DNA of 64,000 nucleotides from Aldersonia kunmingensis (GCF_001646865.1 NZ_LRRB01000197.1:1-64000); one strand, 5' to 3'. Positions 45,457 through 54,233 are shown, counted from the stretch's first letter. The notes: a model not told the origin generated them from the letters alone. Numbers and translations are program-made.

Positions 45457-45534
45457 CCGATAACTACCCGCCCACTTTTCGACCGCACGCGCGGAGTCCC
45501 GCGCAGCTGGCTGAAGAGTGGGCGTTCACGTTCA

Positions 45535-45554
45535 GTCGCGACCGAGGTCGCGAC
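45535..45554. terminator. Hairpin between two secreted-protein genes
   Basis: Nine-base arms GTCGCGACC (45535-45543) and GGTCGCGAC (45546-45554) separated by two bases, in the 160-base gap between the two genes. No T-run. Confidence 0.4.
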
Positions 45555-45615
45555 CGCCGGAAAACGCCGGGACGACTAGGGGTTCCGTAACGCGGCGCTG
45601 CAAATTCCGGACAAT

Positions 45616-46149
45616 ATGGTCATGAGAACGCACATGGGACGCTTGTTTGCTGTGGGTCTGGCCGCCGTCGGATTGGGTGCGGTCGCCGTGACCGGCGGAG
45701 TAGGCACAGCGAGTGCCCAGCCCACGTCGACGACCATGACCTGTTCGAGCCTGAATCCGTTGTTCTGGGCGCCCTCGTTCCACTGGACCATCACCGCCGC
45801 GTCCGGCGCGTCACTCCGACCCGGTGGAGCCGCGCTCGAGCCGTCGATTCTGCTCAGCGGCAACAACGAACTGCCGGCACCACCGGGTGGGCTCATCCCG
45901 AGCATCGGCCCGAACTGGTACGGCACCCGGCTGTCCGTCGACTGGCACAACCGGACGACCGGCGCTACCGGACGCAGCTTCAGCGATGAGGTGGCCTGGC
46001 AGCAGAAGCCCAGCATCCCGATCAACCGCACCTGGGCAGGCACTGGCCCGGTGGACTTCACCATCACCGTGCAGACCGGCGGCGGGTGGTACTTCATCAA
46101 TTCGCAGACGGCAGTTTGCAGGGGAGCAATCACCGTCCTGCCCGCGTAG
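45616..46149 (+). CDS. Secreted hypothetical protein
   Basis: 177 residues (ATG 45616, or ATG 45622). A signal peptide ends in GTASAQP, with hydrophobic core LFAVGLAAVGLGAVAVTGG. The mature part contains two cysteines (MTCSSLN and AVCRGAITV), which could form a disulphide. The core SVDWHNRTTGATGRSFSDEV suggests a beta fold. No family is recognised; similar short secreted proteins are common in Nocardia. Confidence 0.7.
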   Translation: MVMRTHMGRLFAVGLAAVGLGAVAVTGGVGTASAQPTSTTMTCSSLNPLFWAPSFHWTITAASGASLRPGGAALEPSILLSGNNELPAPPGGLIPSIGPNWYGTRLSVDWHNRTTGATGRSFSDEVAWQQKPSIPINRTWAGTGPVDFTITVQTGGGWYFINSQTAVCRGAITVLPA

Positions 46150-46173
46150 CGGCGGGCGCGAACTCGGTATCCG

Positions 46174-46956
46174 CTACTGGGCGCGCAGCACCAGTCCGGT
46201 GCCGTCGGACTTCTTCAGCCGAAGTTGATCGGCATCGACGGTCGCGTCGACCGTTCCGGACAGTACGCCCAGTACCGCATGCTCGACCTCGGCAAGGTCG
46301 GGCTCGCAGGCCCTCCGGGTGGTGGCAAGCGGGCCGAATTCGATCGTGTTTCCGGTATCGGACTCGGAAACCGTTGCAGGACCATTGAAGTTGTTGCAGC
46401 CCGTACTGCCGGTCACGGTGCCGTCCGGGTCGAGAAGCAAGGTGGCCGCCGCACGCTCCAACGCCACTGAAGTCGTGATCGCGTCCGATGCGATCGTGCT
46501 CTGTACGACCCAAGTCGTACCGATCAGCGGGCGGTTGGGGTTGGCAACTTCGCGATCGAGCAGACTGATGACCTGGTCACCGCTTCGGAGCGTCAGCGTG
46601 TCACCGCTAAGTGCCCATGCGGGCTGCGCGTTCAGCAGCGTGGCTACCCACGCGTCTGCGCCGCTGCGATCACCGGGGCACGCCATCATCGTTGTAGCGA
46701 GATCGCCGGTCACCAGCTTGCCGTCGGATAGGTCCACCGGCCCGCTCGCCCGATTGCAACCTGCGTAGGCGGATATCTGCTCGTCTGCGAAACCGACTTC
46801 GAGTGGCCCGCCGCCAGGAATCGGCGTGCCCTGCACCGCGGTGGAGACGAATGCGCGCGCCATGGGTGTCGGTTCGGCGGGGTCGGCGGAGGAACACGCC
46901 GCCAGCATGAGCAACGCGAGTGGCAGCGTGAGCGCGAGCTTTGGCATTCCTGTCAT
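46174..46956 (-). CDS. META-domain lipoprotein
   Basis: 260 residues. The signal peptide ends with the lipobox LLMLAACSSAD, so Cys is lipid-modified. Two copies of the META/HslJ pattern are seen: SAYAGCNRASGPVDLSDGKL and GSTGCNNFNGPATVSESDT, each with the conserved GCN motif followed later by C (MMACPG and RRACEPD). HslJ-like domains occur in stress-related envelope proteins. The duplicated domain is common in actinobacteria. Function unknown; membrane-anchored, outer face. Confidence 0.88.
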   Translation of the reverse strand: MTGMPKLALTLPLALLMLAACSSADPAEPTPMARAFVSTAVQGTPIPGGGPLEVGFADEQISAYAGCNRASGPVDLSDGKLVTGDLATTMMACPGDRSGADAWVATLLNAQPAWALSGDTLTLRSGDQVISLLDREVANPNRPLIGTTWVVQSTIASDAITTSVALERAAATLLLDPDGTVTGSTGCNNFNGPATVSESDTGNTIEFGPLATTRRACEPDLAEVEHAVLGVLSGTVDATVDADQLRLKKSDGTGLVLRAQ

Positions 46957-47070
46957 CCGGTTCTGCGCGGTGTCGGGTTGGTGATCACATGCCGCGTCAG
47001 GAGAGTTCGTCGGCGTGTATGACCACTATCGTACCGCCGCACCAAAATCGGCGAAAAGCTTTGGGGCACA

Positions 47071-48363
47071 TCAGGGACTCACCCCGGCAGCCTCACGCAC
47101 CTCTACGTGCGCCTCGTGAATCGCGTCCGCCATCCGGTCGATATGCGACAGCGCGTTGGGATCGGTGCACAAGCCGATCCCAATGTTGCCGTCGAACGAG
47201 ATCGCGGCGATACGCAGCGCGTGGTGGGCGGCGGGTTCCGACGATGAAAACAGGTGGATCAGCCGGCGGCCCGCGACGGATCTGGGCAGCGCGGGACCGG
47301 GCACGTTGGAGATCGACACGCCCCACTCGCGGGAACTTCCGGCCAACCGATGTGCCACGGCACCAATCGATTTCACCGTTCCAAGCGCATGAAACAGGTT
47401 GTACAACTCGTCGGCATCATCGAGCTGCTTACGCTCGCGGGTCTGAGCGCTGATCAGATCCAGCCGCTCCAGCGGATCGCTGATTCCCAGTGGCAGATCG
47501 AGATTCAGGAACGAGTCGCGATTGCCCAGCAAGTTGGCACCTTCATCCGCGTGGTGCAGGCTCACCGGAATCTGTACCCGCAGGCGTTGCCGCGATTCGC
47601 CATGCCTGTCGAGCCACTTGCGCAGTCCGCCGGATATTGCCGTCAACAGTACGTCGTTCACCGTCGCGTGCTGCGGGCGGGAGCTTCCGATCGCCTTCAT
47701 CTCCGCAAGCGGCACAACCGTGAAGGCCAATTCGCGCGCCACCGTGATTGGGCGGTCGAACGGCGATCGTGACCCGAGGTGTCCGAGTTCGCGCCATACC
47801 GCGGCGGGCAACCGTCGTGCCTCTGCGGCCCGCGATACCGGCTCCCGATCCGGATGCACCCCGCCCTTCGCGGCCGGCGCGTCGTGCGGGTCGAACAGCA
47901 CCGTGTCGACGAATCGAACCCCGGCGATCCCGTCGCACATGGCGTGGTGCATCCGCACCGCGATTGCCGTGCGCCCGTTGTCGAGCGGGCCGAGGACGTC
48001 GAAAGTCCACAACGGATAGGCGCGATCGAGGTGCTCCGACATCAGCGAACTGACCGCGCGCCAGAGGTCCGCCCGGTTTGCGCAGCCGTCCGGGAATTGG
48101 CGAACGTGGTGGGCGATATCGAATTCGGTGTCCTCCACCCAACGCGGGTATTCACCGCTGGTGTCGATGCGCTGTGTGGCGCGCGGTTGCTGCGGAAGAC
48201 GTTCGGCGACAATGGCTCTCAGTGAATCGATATCGAGTGCGCGCGCACTCGGCTCGAGCACGACGAGCTTGAGAGTGTGACCGGTGACCGCGGCAGACTC
48301 GAGACCCAGGATGTGGGCGTCGTCCGCGGACAGGCGTTCGGGATCGGAGTCGTGATCCGCCAT
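47071..48363 (-). CDS. Wax ester/triacylglycerol synthase (WS/DGAT)-like acyltransferase
   Basis: 430 residues. The active-site motif HHxxxDG is seen as RMHHAMCDGIAGVRFVD (His139-His140-Asp144). It begins with the typical LSADDAHILGLESAAVTGHT and contains later PGPALPRSVAGRRLIHLFSSSEPA, typical of the C-terminal half. It joins acyl-CoA to an alcohol or diacylglycerol for storage lipids. Some members of this very expanded family in Mycobacteriales lack strong activity, so the exact role is unknown. Divergent from the next secreted-protein gene. Confidence 0.9.
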   Translation of the reverse strand: MADHDSDPERLSADDAHILGLESAAVTGHTLKLVVLEPSARALDIDSLRAIVAERLPQQPRATQRIDTSGEYPRWVEDTEFDIAHHVRQFPDGCANRADLWRAVSSLMSEHLDRAYPLWTFDVLGPLDNGRTAIAVRMHHAMCDGIAGVRFVDTVLFDPHDAPAAKGGVHPDREPVSRAAEARRLPAAVWRELGHLGSRSPFDRPITVARELAFTVVPLAEMKAIGSSRPQHATVNDVLLTAISGGLRKWLDRHGESRQRLRVQIPVSLHHADEGANLLGNRDSFLNLDLPLGISDPLERLDLISAQTRERKQLDDADELYNLFHALGTVKSIGAVAHRLAGSSREWGVSISNVPGPALPRSVAGRRLIHLFSSSEPAAHHALRIAAISFDGNIGIGLCTDPNALSHIDRMADAIHEAHVEVREAAGVSP

Positions 48364-48483
48364 GGGGCCAGTCTAGGAGCCGCGCAGAGGCCTCATCCGC
48401 TTTCTCGGATGAGCCAACGAAGTGGACTTAGGAGGACGTAGGCTCATATTTGCTCGCCCGGGGGCCAACTGGGAGGTAGACGT

Positions 48484-49365
48484 ATGCGCGGCATCGGTTC
48501 CTTGCGTGCGGGGCATCGGCGCAGATCAATCTCGGTATTGGCATTGGCCGCCGCGTTTGTTGTGCCACTGACGGCAACCCAGGTTGCCGGCGCTCAACCA
48601 CTGCCGACCACGGGTTTCGCGATCCCGTTCGCCGGGGCACCGGCTTTCGAACACGTGGGACCGACGCAGCTCACCAGTACGGCACAGCTGAACCAGCCGA
48701 TCGGGCAACAGTGGGCGGATCGGGTCGCCGCCCAGATCGGGCTCGGGCCGGCTGACGCACTAACCGAGCAGCAGTTCCGCGATCTCACCACCGGCGGTGG
48801 AACCGGCGGCAATCGCGATGCTGCCAAGATTATCGATCAATGTGCCTGGATCCTGTCCAATACGAATGGCCGACCCATCACTGCCAACGTCGGCGGCACG
48901 CCCACACCGACGGTGCTGGCGAGCTACGGCGTCTACGTGACCACCGACGGCCTCTTGCAGAGTCCTGCCAACGAGGCCGCGCCGACGAGGCAGGTGAACA
49001 CATTAATCTCGCCGGGCGGCTTCGTGGGTAACTGGATGCGGGACAACGGTGCCACGCGCACCCTTATCGCCTTGTACCGGTCGGCGTTCACGATAGAAGC
49101 GCTGTTCGGCTTTGCTTCGCAACAGATTTCGGGCGCCGCTCAACTGGTGACGAACACCAAGGGAAATGTGAGCACGGTGGTAGGTATGTCGATGGTGCCG
49201 CCGATCTGGATCGTGAATTTCGCCCTGCTCTATCTCTTGAAGCCCTCACTCGCCGCCGCGATGCCGGCCTACTGGGCTCCGATTCCCGGGCCGGTTGTCG
49301 ACGCCATCAAGGCGAGTCCTACAGGACAGGTTCCTTACGTGGATTTCGCTAAATACTTCAAGTGA
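48484..49365 (+). CDS. Secreted hypothetical protein
   Basis: 293 residues. The N-terminus RRRSISVLALAAAFVVPLTA with cleavage near VAGAQPLP is a signal peptide. The mature domain has NVGGTPTPTVLASYGVYVTTDG and is rich in small and hydroxyl residues. The C-terminal part holds two hydrophobic stretches (WIVNFALLYLLKPSLAAAMP), perhaps for membrane contact. No motif is recognised. GGAGG lies ahead of the ATG. The next gene follows by 19 bases, so the two may be one operon. Confidence 0.7.
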   Translation: MRGIGSLRAGHRRRSISVLALAAAFVVPLTATQVAGAQPLPTTGFAIPFAGAPAFEHVGPTQLTSTAQLNQPIGQQWADRVAAQIGLGPADALTEQQFRDLTTGGGTGGNRDAAKIIDQCAWILSNTNGRPITANVGGTPTPTVLASYGVYVTTDGLLQSPANEAAPTRQVNTLISPGGFVGNWMRDNGATRTLIALYRSAFTIEALFGFASQQISGAAQLVTNTKGNVSTVVGMSMVPPIWIVNFALLYLLKPSLAAAMPAYWAPIPGPVVDAIKASPTGQVPYVDFAKYFK

Positions 49366-49384
49366 GCGAAAGCACAGCGGCACA

Positions 49385-50053
49385 GTGAATTCCGTCATCG
49401 GCGAACTATTGCCACTCGCGGTCGGAACTGCGCTCAGCCCGATCCCCATCATCGCGGCAATTTTGATCTTGCTCGCACCGAATGCGAAGGGCGTGGCTGT
49501 CGGCTTCCTGTTCGGATGGGTGATCGGGATAGCGGTCGCGTGCAGCGTGTTCACGCTGCTCTCCGCAGTCCTGCCCGATGAAGAGGGCAACTCCCAACCA
49601 GCCCATGCATGGCTGTACGTCGGACTGGGTGCGCTCCTGGTGATCCATGCGGTCCGCGATTGGCGATCGAGACCGGCCGGAGATGCCGAGCCAACGATGC
49701 CGAAGTGGATGTCGGCGATCGACTCGTTCACCGCGGGCCGTGGGATAGGTCTGGGATTCGCGCTCGCGGCGGTGAACCCGAAGAACCTGATCCTCGGTGC
49801 GGCGGCCGGAGTGGCAATCGGCGAGGGTGGGCTGAGCAGCGGGGATGTCGTCGTCGTCATCGTCGTTTTCACTCTGCTCGCCAGTTGCAGCGTGGCCGTT
49901 CCAGTGATCGCATACCTGCTGTCACCACAACGGTGGGCCGGTCCATTGCAGACGTTGCGTGAATGGCTGACACGCCACAACACCGCGGTGATGACGGTGC
50001 TCCTCCTCGTGATTGGAGCTGTTCTGATCGGTAAGGGCCTCGGCAAGTTCTGA
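49385..50053 (+). CDS. GAP-family membrane protein (LysE-type exporter fold, Sap-like)
   Basis: 222 residues from GTG 49385. Six helices are visible: LLPLAVGTALSPIPIIAAIL, GFLFGWVIGIAVACSVFTLL, AWLYVGLGALLVIHAVRDW, then GLGFALAAVNPKNLILGAAA with the family motif NPKN, VVVVIVVFTLLASCSVAVPV and VMTVLLLVIGAVLIGKGL. The family includes mycobacterial proteins Sap and Gap, linked to sulfolipid or glycopeptidolipid transport. The substrate is not predictable. It ends 14 bases from the convergent LexA paralogue. Confidence 0.87.
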   Translation: MNSVIGELLPLAVGTALSPIPIIAAILILLAPNAKGVAVGFLFGWVIGIAVACSVFTLLSAVLPDEEGNSQPAHAWLYVGLGALLVIHAVRDWRSRPAGDAEPTMPKWMSAIDSFTAGRGIGLGFALAAVNPKNLILGAAAGVAIGEGGLSSGDVVVVIVVFTLLASCSVAVPVIAYLLSPQRWAGPLQTLREWLTRHNTAVMTVLLLVIGAVLIGKGLGKF

Positions 50054-50067
50054 GCTGGGCCGATGAC

Positions 50068-50730
50068 TCAGACCCGCCGCATCACCGAGACCACCTTGCC
50101 GAGGATGACTGCCTCGTCGCCGTCGATCACGTTGTATTCGGGATTGCGCGGCTCGAGAAAGACGTGACCATCTCGGCGCCGCAGCACCTTCACCGTGGCC
50201 TCGCCATCGATCATCGCGGCGACGATCTCACCGGAATAGGCCTCATCCTGGCGGCGAACGACGACGACATCGCCATCGCAGATTGCGGCGTCGATCATCG
50301 ACTCGCCGCGAACCCGCAGTCCGAACAGGGTGCCCGAGCCGATGAGTTCGCGTGGGAGCGTCAGCGTCTCATCGAAATGCTGCTCAGCGAGGATCGGTGT
50401 GCCAGCGGCGATGTCGCCGAGTACTGGCACCGTCACGTTGTTGTCAGACGAGCGGTGTTGCGTCGATCCGGAGAGGAAAGGACGTACGTCCAACTGTCGA
50501 GTCATTGCCGTGCCGAGGCGAAGAAAGCCCTTCTCCTCGAGACTCTTCAGATGCTTGGACACCGACGAGATCGACCGCAGGCCCACCTTGTCTGCGATCT
50601 GCCGGGTGCTCGGCGCGCATCCGTTGGCAGCCACCCAATCCAGGATCGTGGCCAGAATCCGCTGCTGGCGCTGCGGCAGGGTGGAGGCGTCGAGGCCGCC
50701 GAACAGGTCGAGGTCGTCGTAATCGGTCAC
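50068..50730 (-). CDS. LexA paralogue (S24 autoproteolytic repressor)
   Basis: 220 residues. The N-terminal winged helix RQQRILATILDWVAANGCAP with STRQIADKVGLRSISSVSKHL is LexA-like. The protease half has a cleavage site Ala109-Gly110 (GDIAAGTP), catalytic Ser144 (RGESMID) and Lys181 (GEATVKVLRR). All three elements are intact, so RecA-triggered self-cleavage is possible. The N-terminal sequence departs from the usual actinobacterial LexA, and no canonical TCGAAC-N4-GTTCGA box is found before it, so it is likely a second, specialised repressor. It lies 1.3 kb from the mobile element. Confidence 0.85.
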   Translation of the reverse strand: MTDYDDLDLFGGLDASTLPQRQQRILATILDWVAANGCAPSTRQIADKVGLRSISSVSKHLKSLEEKGFLRLGTAMTRQLDVRPFLSGSTQHRSSDNNVTVPVLGDIAAGTPILAEQHFDETLTLPRELIGSGTLFGLRVRGESMIDAAICDGDVVVVRRQDEAYSGEIVAAMIDGEATVKVLRRRDGHVFLEPRNPEYNVIDGDEAVILGKVVSVMRRV

Positions 50731-50889
50731 CGGAGAATCGTAGGGGTGGCACCATTTCTGCCGAGCACGGCGTATCGCCGCGGCGTCGCGATCGCGTTAC
50801 GTCAGATCTTTCCCGCAAATCGGCGGTCGACGCGGCACGAGCGATCCCTCTAGCAGGATTCGCTCATGCCGCTTTATCGAACTCGGCGG

Positions 50890-51612
50890 TTACGAGCCCG
50901 AGCCGGAGCCGCCAGGCAGCGGTTCGAAATCCCATCGTGCGCAACCGTAAACGACGTTATCGGCGCCGCCGGTCCCACTATCGTTCTGGATGCCATATGC
51001 GCTCACCTGTGCACGTGGGTTCGCATCCGAAATTTGCTTCAGTGTCGCCGTGGCTGCCTGACCCCCAGCCAGCCCCGCAATTTCATTTGTCGACCACCAT
51101 TGTTGGTTGGCGAGATTCCGGCTGTTGACCCAGCTGTTTGCGCCTTCCCCGCCGTTGGCGGATGGCCACCATACGAGCGTGGTGAAACCGCTTATGTCGC
51201 CGGGTCGCTCGGCGTTTCGAATCCGCAGATGAAACGCCACGTACGGTCCCTTGTGAATGAAAGCGAGGCTCGCTGGATTGATGGCCAGATCTCGCAAGGG
51301 AGTGCTGATGCCCGCCTGGTAGTAGTTGACGCGGGCGGCGCCGGGTGGCAGAGCCATATCCAACGAGCCGGCACCCGATGCCTCGGGTGGGCCCGCCACA
51401 AATTTCGGTTCGGAACCATCCAGCGGCGTCCACCCCCAGTTCAGGATCGGGACGGGGTAGACGGTGTTCTGTAAACAGGGGAAACCGGGAGGTAAGAAGC
51501 TCCCAGGTTCTCCGCTGTCGGGCTGAGCGGCGGCGACCGGAGCGAATGCGACGACCGCTGCGAAAGCGGTGCCTGCGATCAGCAATGGGGACATCGTGGG
51601 ACGGCGAAGCAT
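50890..51612 (-). CDS. Secreted hypothetical protein
   Basis: 240 residues from ATG 51612 with GAGAAAGG upstream. The signal peptide has the core LLIAGTAFAAVVAFAPVAAA. The mature part contains one Cys pair (GFPCLQN and YGCARW), the segment WGWTPLDGSEPKFVAGPP and LHIRNAERPG-like strand-rich sequence; no catalytic motif. Probably an exported beta-rich protein; function unknown. It is the last complete chromosomal gene before the integrated element. Confidence 0.7.
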   Translation of the reverse strand: MLRRPTMSPLLIAGTAFAAVVAFAPVAAAQPDSGEPGSFLPPGFPCLQNTVYPVPILNWGWTPLDGSEPKFVAGPPEASGAGSLDMALPPGAARVNYYQAGISTPLRDLAINPASLAFIHKGPYVAFHLRIRNAERPGDISGFTTLVWWPSANGGEGANSWVNSRNLANQQWWSTNEIAGLAGGQAATATLKQISDANPRAQVSAYGIQNDSGTGGADNVVYGCARWDFEPLPGGSGSGS

Positions 51613-52032
51613 GGTCCTGCCTTTCTCGGTTGAATCCGCATTTGTCCGACAGACGTTTACAGCGTGCTCCCTTGCACACGGACACGGAGACGCAGGCGAG
51701 GCGCACCCAATCGTATTGTGTCCCTGCCTCATCCGTTCGAAATGCGCTCACCGCGACGCCCTTTCCAAGCAGCACATGCAGCTACCGCTCGCGGGACTGT
51801 CCGGCCCTTCGTGAATCCATCCCGGGGTGGTCGGCAATTCGGCGCATCGGACAAAGTGTCCCATCGGCTTCCCTCTTCGCGCCGCCGAATCGTCGGAATT
51901 GTGTTTTCGTGGCCGGCTGATATTGATGCGGTGTCGCGCGATTCCGTGCGGTGGTTGGGTGCAACGCGCAGGGGTGGTGGAAGTACGCGCTCATGCGGAG
52001 ACGGACTGGAGACTGCGACGCCGTGCTGATCG
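51613..52032. other. Chromosomal spacer before the integrated element
   Basis: About 420 bases with no supported gene. It contains the promoter region of the leftward secreted-protein gene and the flank downstream of the tRNA-Gly fragment. No other signal was identified. Confidence 0.4.
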
Positions 52033-52076
52033 TGGAGCCGATGACGGGAATCGAACCCGCGTATTCAGCTTGGGAA
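52033..52076 (-). other. 3' fragment of tRNA-Gly (CCC): attachment site
   Basis: Read on the minus strand, the 44 bases start at the anticodon loop TTCCCAA (anticodon CCC) and continue through GCTGA, variable ATAC, the T-arm GCGGG-TTCGATT-CCCGT and acceptor CATCGGC to T-CCA. The 5' half of the tRNA is missing; the adjoining sequence does not pair. This is the duplicated tRNA end left by a tyrosine integrase that uses the anticodon loop as crossover. The intact tRNA gene should lie at the other junction, beyond 64000. Confidence 0.85.
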
Positions 52077-52321
52077 AGTGTTTCGGGGGTCAAACGGGTG
52101 TTCGATCTACCAGTCACTAGACGAACCGTGCGCGACCCATACGCGCAGCGTAACGCCCATTTCTGGGCGATTTGTGCGCGCTGCGCGCCGAGCCGTACGC
52201 ACTCCGAATACACCCCACAAGCACCCCAGGTGGAGTGTCTGGGGAGTGTACGAGGCCGAACAAACCGACCCGCCGAGGTGGCCGGGGCGGGCTGTTGCGT
52301 TCAACATGCGACATCGAACAT
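52077..52321. other. Element left-end spacer
   Basis: 245 bases without a supported gene. Contains an SOS-box-like sequence at 52090-52105 and a hairpin with arms CCCCAG (52224-52229) and CTGGGG (52239-52244). It may hold integrase arm-binding sites. Confidence 0.4.
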
Positions 52322-52711
52322 TTAGTCGTCGAAGATGTGTGATAGTTCGTCGCGCTTGTTCGACATCTCGTTCTCGATGTAGACAGCGTTGACAAGCGTC
52401 AGTGTCAAGACGATTGCCGCAACTACACGGACCCACTTCGCCGCACCAAAGAAGAAAGCAACCGCCACGCCTGCTCCGACGACTCCGACGCCTGTCCAGA
52501 TCGCGCCAGTCCCGGTCAGGAGGCTGACCGACTGCATAGACATCAAAAATCCGATGCCAACGAGCACGCAGACGCCGATCGCAACAGCTTTCTGCCTGCT
52601 TGTTCCGGGGCTGGACGCCGAAGCCGGGGCGGCCCATGCGGTGCCGTCCCAGTAAATATTCTTTGCCGGGTCGGATGGATCTGGATACCAACCGGGCGCT
52701 GGCTGCGTCAT
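52322..52711 (-). CDS. DUF2510 membrane protein
   Basis: 129 residues. The N-terminus APGWYPDPSDPAKNIYWDGT is the DUF2510 domain, a short actinobacterial surface-associated motif (GWYPDPxxxxxxRYWDGxxW). Hydrophobic segments follow (AVAIGVCVLVGIGFLMSMQS, GAIWTGVGVVGAGVAVAFFF, VVAAIVLTLTLVNAVYI), giving about three helices. Function unknown; DUF2510 proteins are often next to mobile elements and phage genes. Codon use is typical of the host. It could be a moron gene expressed from the integrated element. Confidence 0.8.
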   Translation of the reverse strand: MTQPAPGWYPDPSDPAKNIYWDGTAWAAPASASSPGTSRQKAVAIGVCVLVGIGFLMSMQSVSLLTGTGAIWTGVGVVGAGVAVAFFFGAAKWVRVVAAIVLTLTLVNAVYIENEMSNKRDELSHIFDD

Positions 52712-52753
52712 GTTTCCCGCTTCTGTTTAGCTGCACTATCTACAGGGAACTTA

Positions 52754-53368
52754 TTAGCTTCCGAAGCTGCCCGTGCTCGGGGCGACAGGCTCAGGGTCCA
52801 CCGGCTCGGGGTCCACGGGCGTCGGGTCCACAGGATCGGGGTCGGTTAGCGCGGGGATAGTCCCGAAGGCCCCACCGCAGCAGCCATTGCCTCCCCACCC
52901 AGCGTTAGCAATACCGCGCTCGGTCACCACACCATTGACCTCCACCACTTCGGTGAGGTGGGCCGTCATGGTGTGGCTGGCGGGATTCCCTCCCCAGAGG
53001 CGGATCCAATCGCCCTCACGGAGGTCGGTGCGCACGACGGTGTAGCACCACATGCCATAGGCGTACTCGGGCCGCGAAGGGGGAGCCCACCGCTTGGTGT
53101 ACTGCGCCGTGGGGTCCCATGTGTCGAACGTGACATTCGACAGCGACGGACCCTGCCACGTGTCCTCGGGCGCAGTGGTGTTCTGGTAGTCACTCTCATG
53201 ACCAATGTTCACCTGGAGAGCGATGTCGTTTCCGTCCTGCACGGTTGAGCAGAACCGGGCGTGGTAGGAGACGGTGTCGGCGGTGTCGGCGGACGCGGTG
53301 CCTGTTCCTGCGAGGACGGTTAGTCCGGCGGTCGCGGCGAGGAGCGTAGCGGTGAGGGTCTTGCGCAA
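52754..53368 (-). CDS. Secreted protein with DPxPVDPEPV repeats at C-terminus
   Basis: 204 residues from the TTG at 53368, chosen because AAGGA lies six bases upstream and the product then begins with a good signal peptide (KTLTATLLAATAGLTVLAG, cleavage after TASA). The mature domain has FCSTVQDGNDIALQVNIGHE and RTDLREGDWIRLWGGNP. The C-terminus has tandem PVDPTPVDPEPVDPEPV repeats, a spacer typical of wall-spanning or surface proteins. No family is recognised. Probably an accessory gene carried by the element. Confidence 0.75.
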   Translation of the reverse strand: MRKTLTATLLAATAGLTVLAGTGTASADTADTVSYHARFCSTVQDGNDIALQVNIGHESDYQNTTAPEDTWQGPSLSNVTFDTWDPTAQYTKRWAPPSRPEYAYGMWCYTVVRTDLREGDWIRLWGGNPASHTMTAHLTEVVEVNGVVTERGIANAGWGGNGCCGGAFGTIPALTDPDPVDPTPVDPEPVDPEPVAPSTGSFGS

Positions 53369-53623
53369 GGTGTTCCTTCGTGCGGAGCGCGTCGGGGGTT
53401 GTTCCGACGACATGATGCTGGCCGACAGTTCCCTATCGGATCGCGGCGCTTCGCGCGATTGTTACGGTTTGGTCAACTCGCCGACCGGCACACCTCACCC
53501 CTCGCAGCGGCGACTAGACCGTCTCACCGCACGGGCGGCAGTGGCGAGTCCCCCGTGGCCGCAGGCGCGGCCACAAGCGCCGGGGGTGCTACGCCGCGAC
53601 CTTGCTGTCCGCCCGCGCTGGCC

Positions 53624-53998
53624 TCACCGCCGGACGCGCGTGCCCGCCGCCGCGCTCTTCGATGCGGGGTTCTGCGCGGCCGAGGCCTTGCGCGCCCGGC
53701 GCGCCCGATGCGCCTTGTGCGCGACGACCGCGCCAGCGACGCCCCCGGCCACCGCGACGGGGTGCCGGGCCGCGACCCGAGCCGCTGCGCCCGCCGCGAC
53801 TCCGACGCGCGGGGCAGCACGCCGCGCCGAATGCCCGGCGACCGCGCCGAGCACCGCGCCCGTGGCGACCTTCTTCGCGCCGGTTCTGGTCGCAGCCTTC
53901 GCAGCCGCGCGGGCACCCCGCGCCGTCGCCGATACCTTTGTCCCCGCCCCGGCGAATCGGCCCAGCCGGTCGCGCCGGTACGCGCGGCGGGTGCTCAC
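53624..53998 (-). CDS. Small basic Ala/Arg-rich protein, capsid-linked
   Basis: 124 residues from GTG 53998 with an excellent GGAGGTG ribosome-binding site. The protein is strongly basic and rich in Ala, Arg and Gly (RRAYRRDRLGRFAGAGTKVS ... GAVAGHSARRAAPRVGVAAG). The Gly/Ala-rich stretches could form a membrane or DNA-binding helix. It overlaps the stop of the next upstream gene (GTGA). It may bind nucleic acid inside a capsid, like small basic phage head proteins, but this is inference. No family is recognised. Confidence 0.7.
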   Translation of the reverse strand: MSTRRAYRRDRLGRFAGAGTKVSATARGARAAAKAATRTGAKKVATGAVLGAVAGHSARRAAPRVGVAAGAAARVAARHPVAVAGGVAGAVVAHKAHRARRARKASAAQNPASKSAAAGTRVRR

Positions 53999-54231
53999 GA
54001 CACACCTCCGCCCCGGCGATGCCGGGCTTCGAGCTCGTCGGCCAGGCGGCTAAGCCCCGCGTTGTCGGCTATCGCGGGGGCCTTGCCTCGATACATACCG
54101 CCCCGGCTGGGTTGTCGAAGATTCTCGGCATCCACACCGGGCGGCGTCAGGCCAGATCCCCACGAAAATTCGCCGGCCTCGGGACCGTAGTCGCGGGCGT
54201 TCTCCTTCAGCCACTCGGGATTCGTAGACAC
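53995..54231 (-). CDS. Small hypothetical protein between capsid gene and basic protein gene
   Basis: 78 residues from the GTG at 54231, with GGAG before it, only two bases after the capsid stop. NPEWLKENARDYGPEAGEFS and NAGLSRLADELEARHRRGGG show no recognised motif. Its stop overlaps the start of the basic protein gene. The tight spacing shows that capsid, this protein and the basic protein are translated as a unit. A role in head assembly or decoration is possible. Confidence 0.7.
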   Translation of the reverse strand: MSTNPEWLKENARDYGPEAGEFSWGSGLTPPGVDAENLRQPSRGGMYRGKAPAIADNAGLSRLADELEARHRRGGGVS

Positions 54232-54233
54232 GG

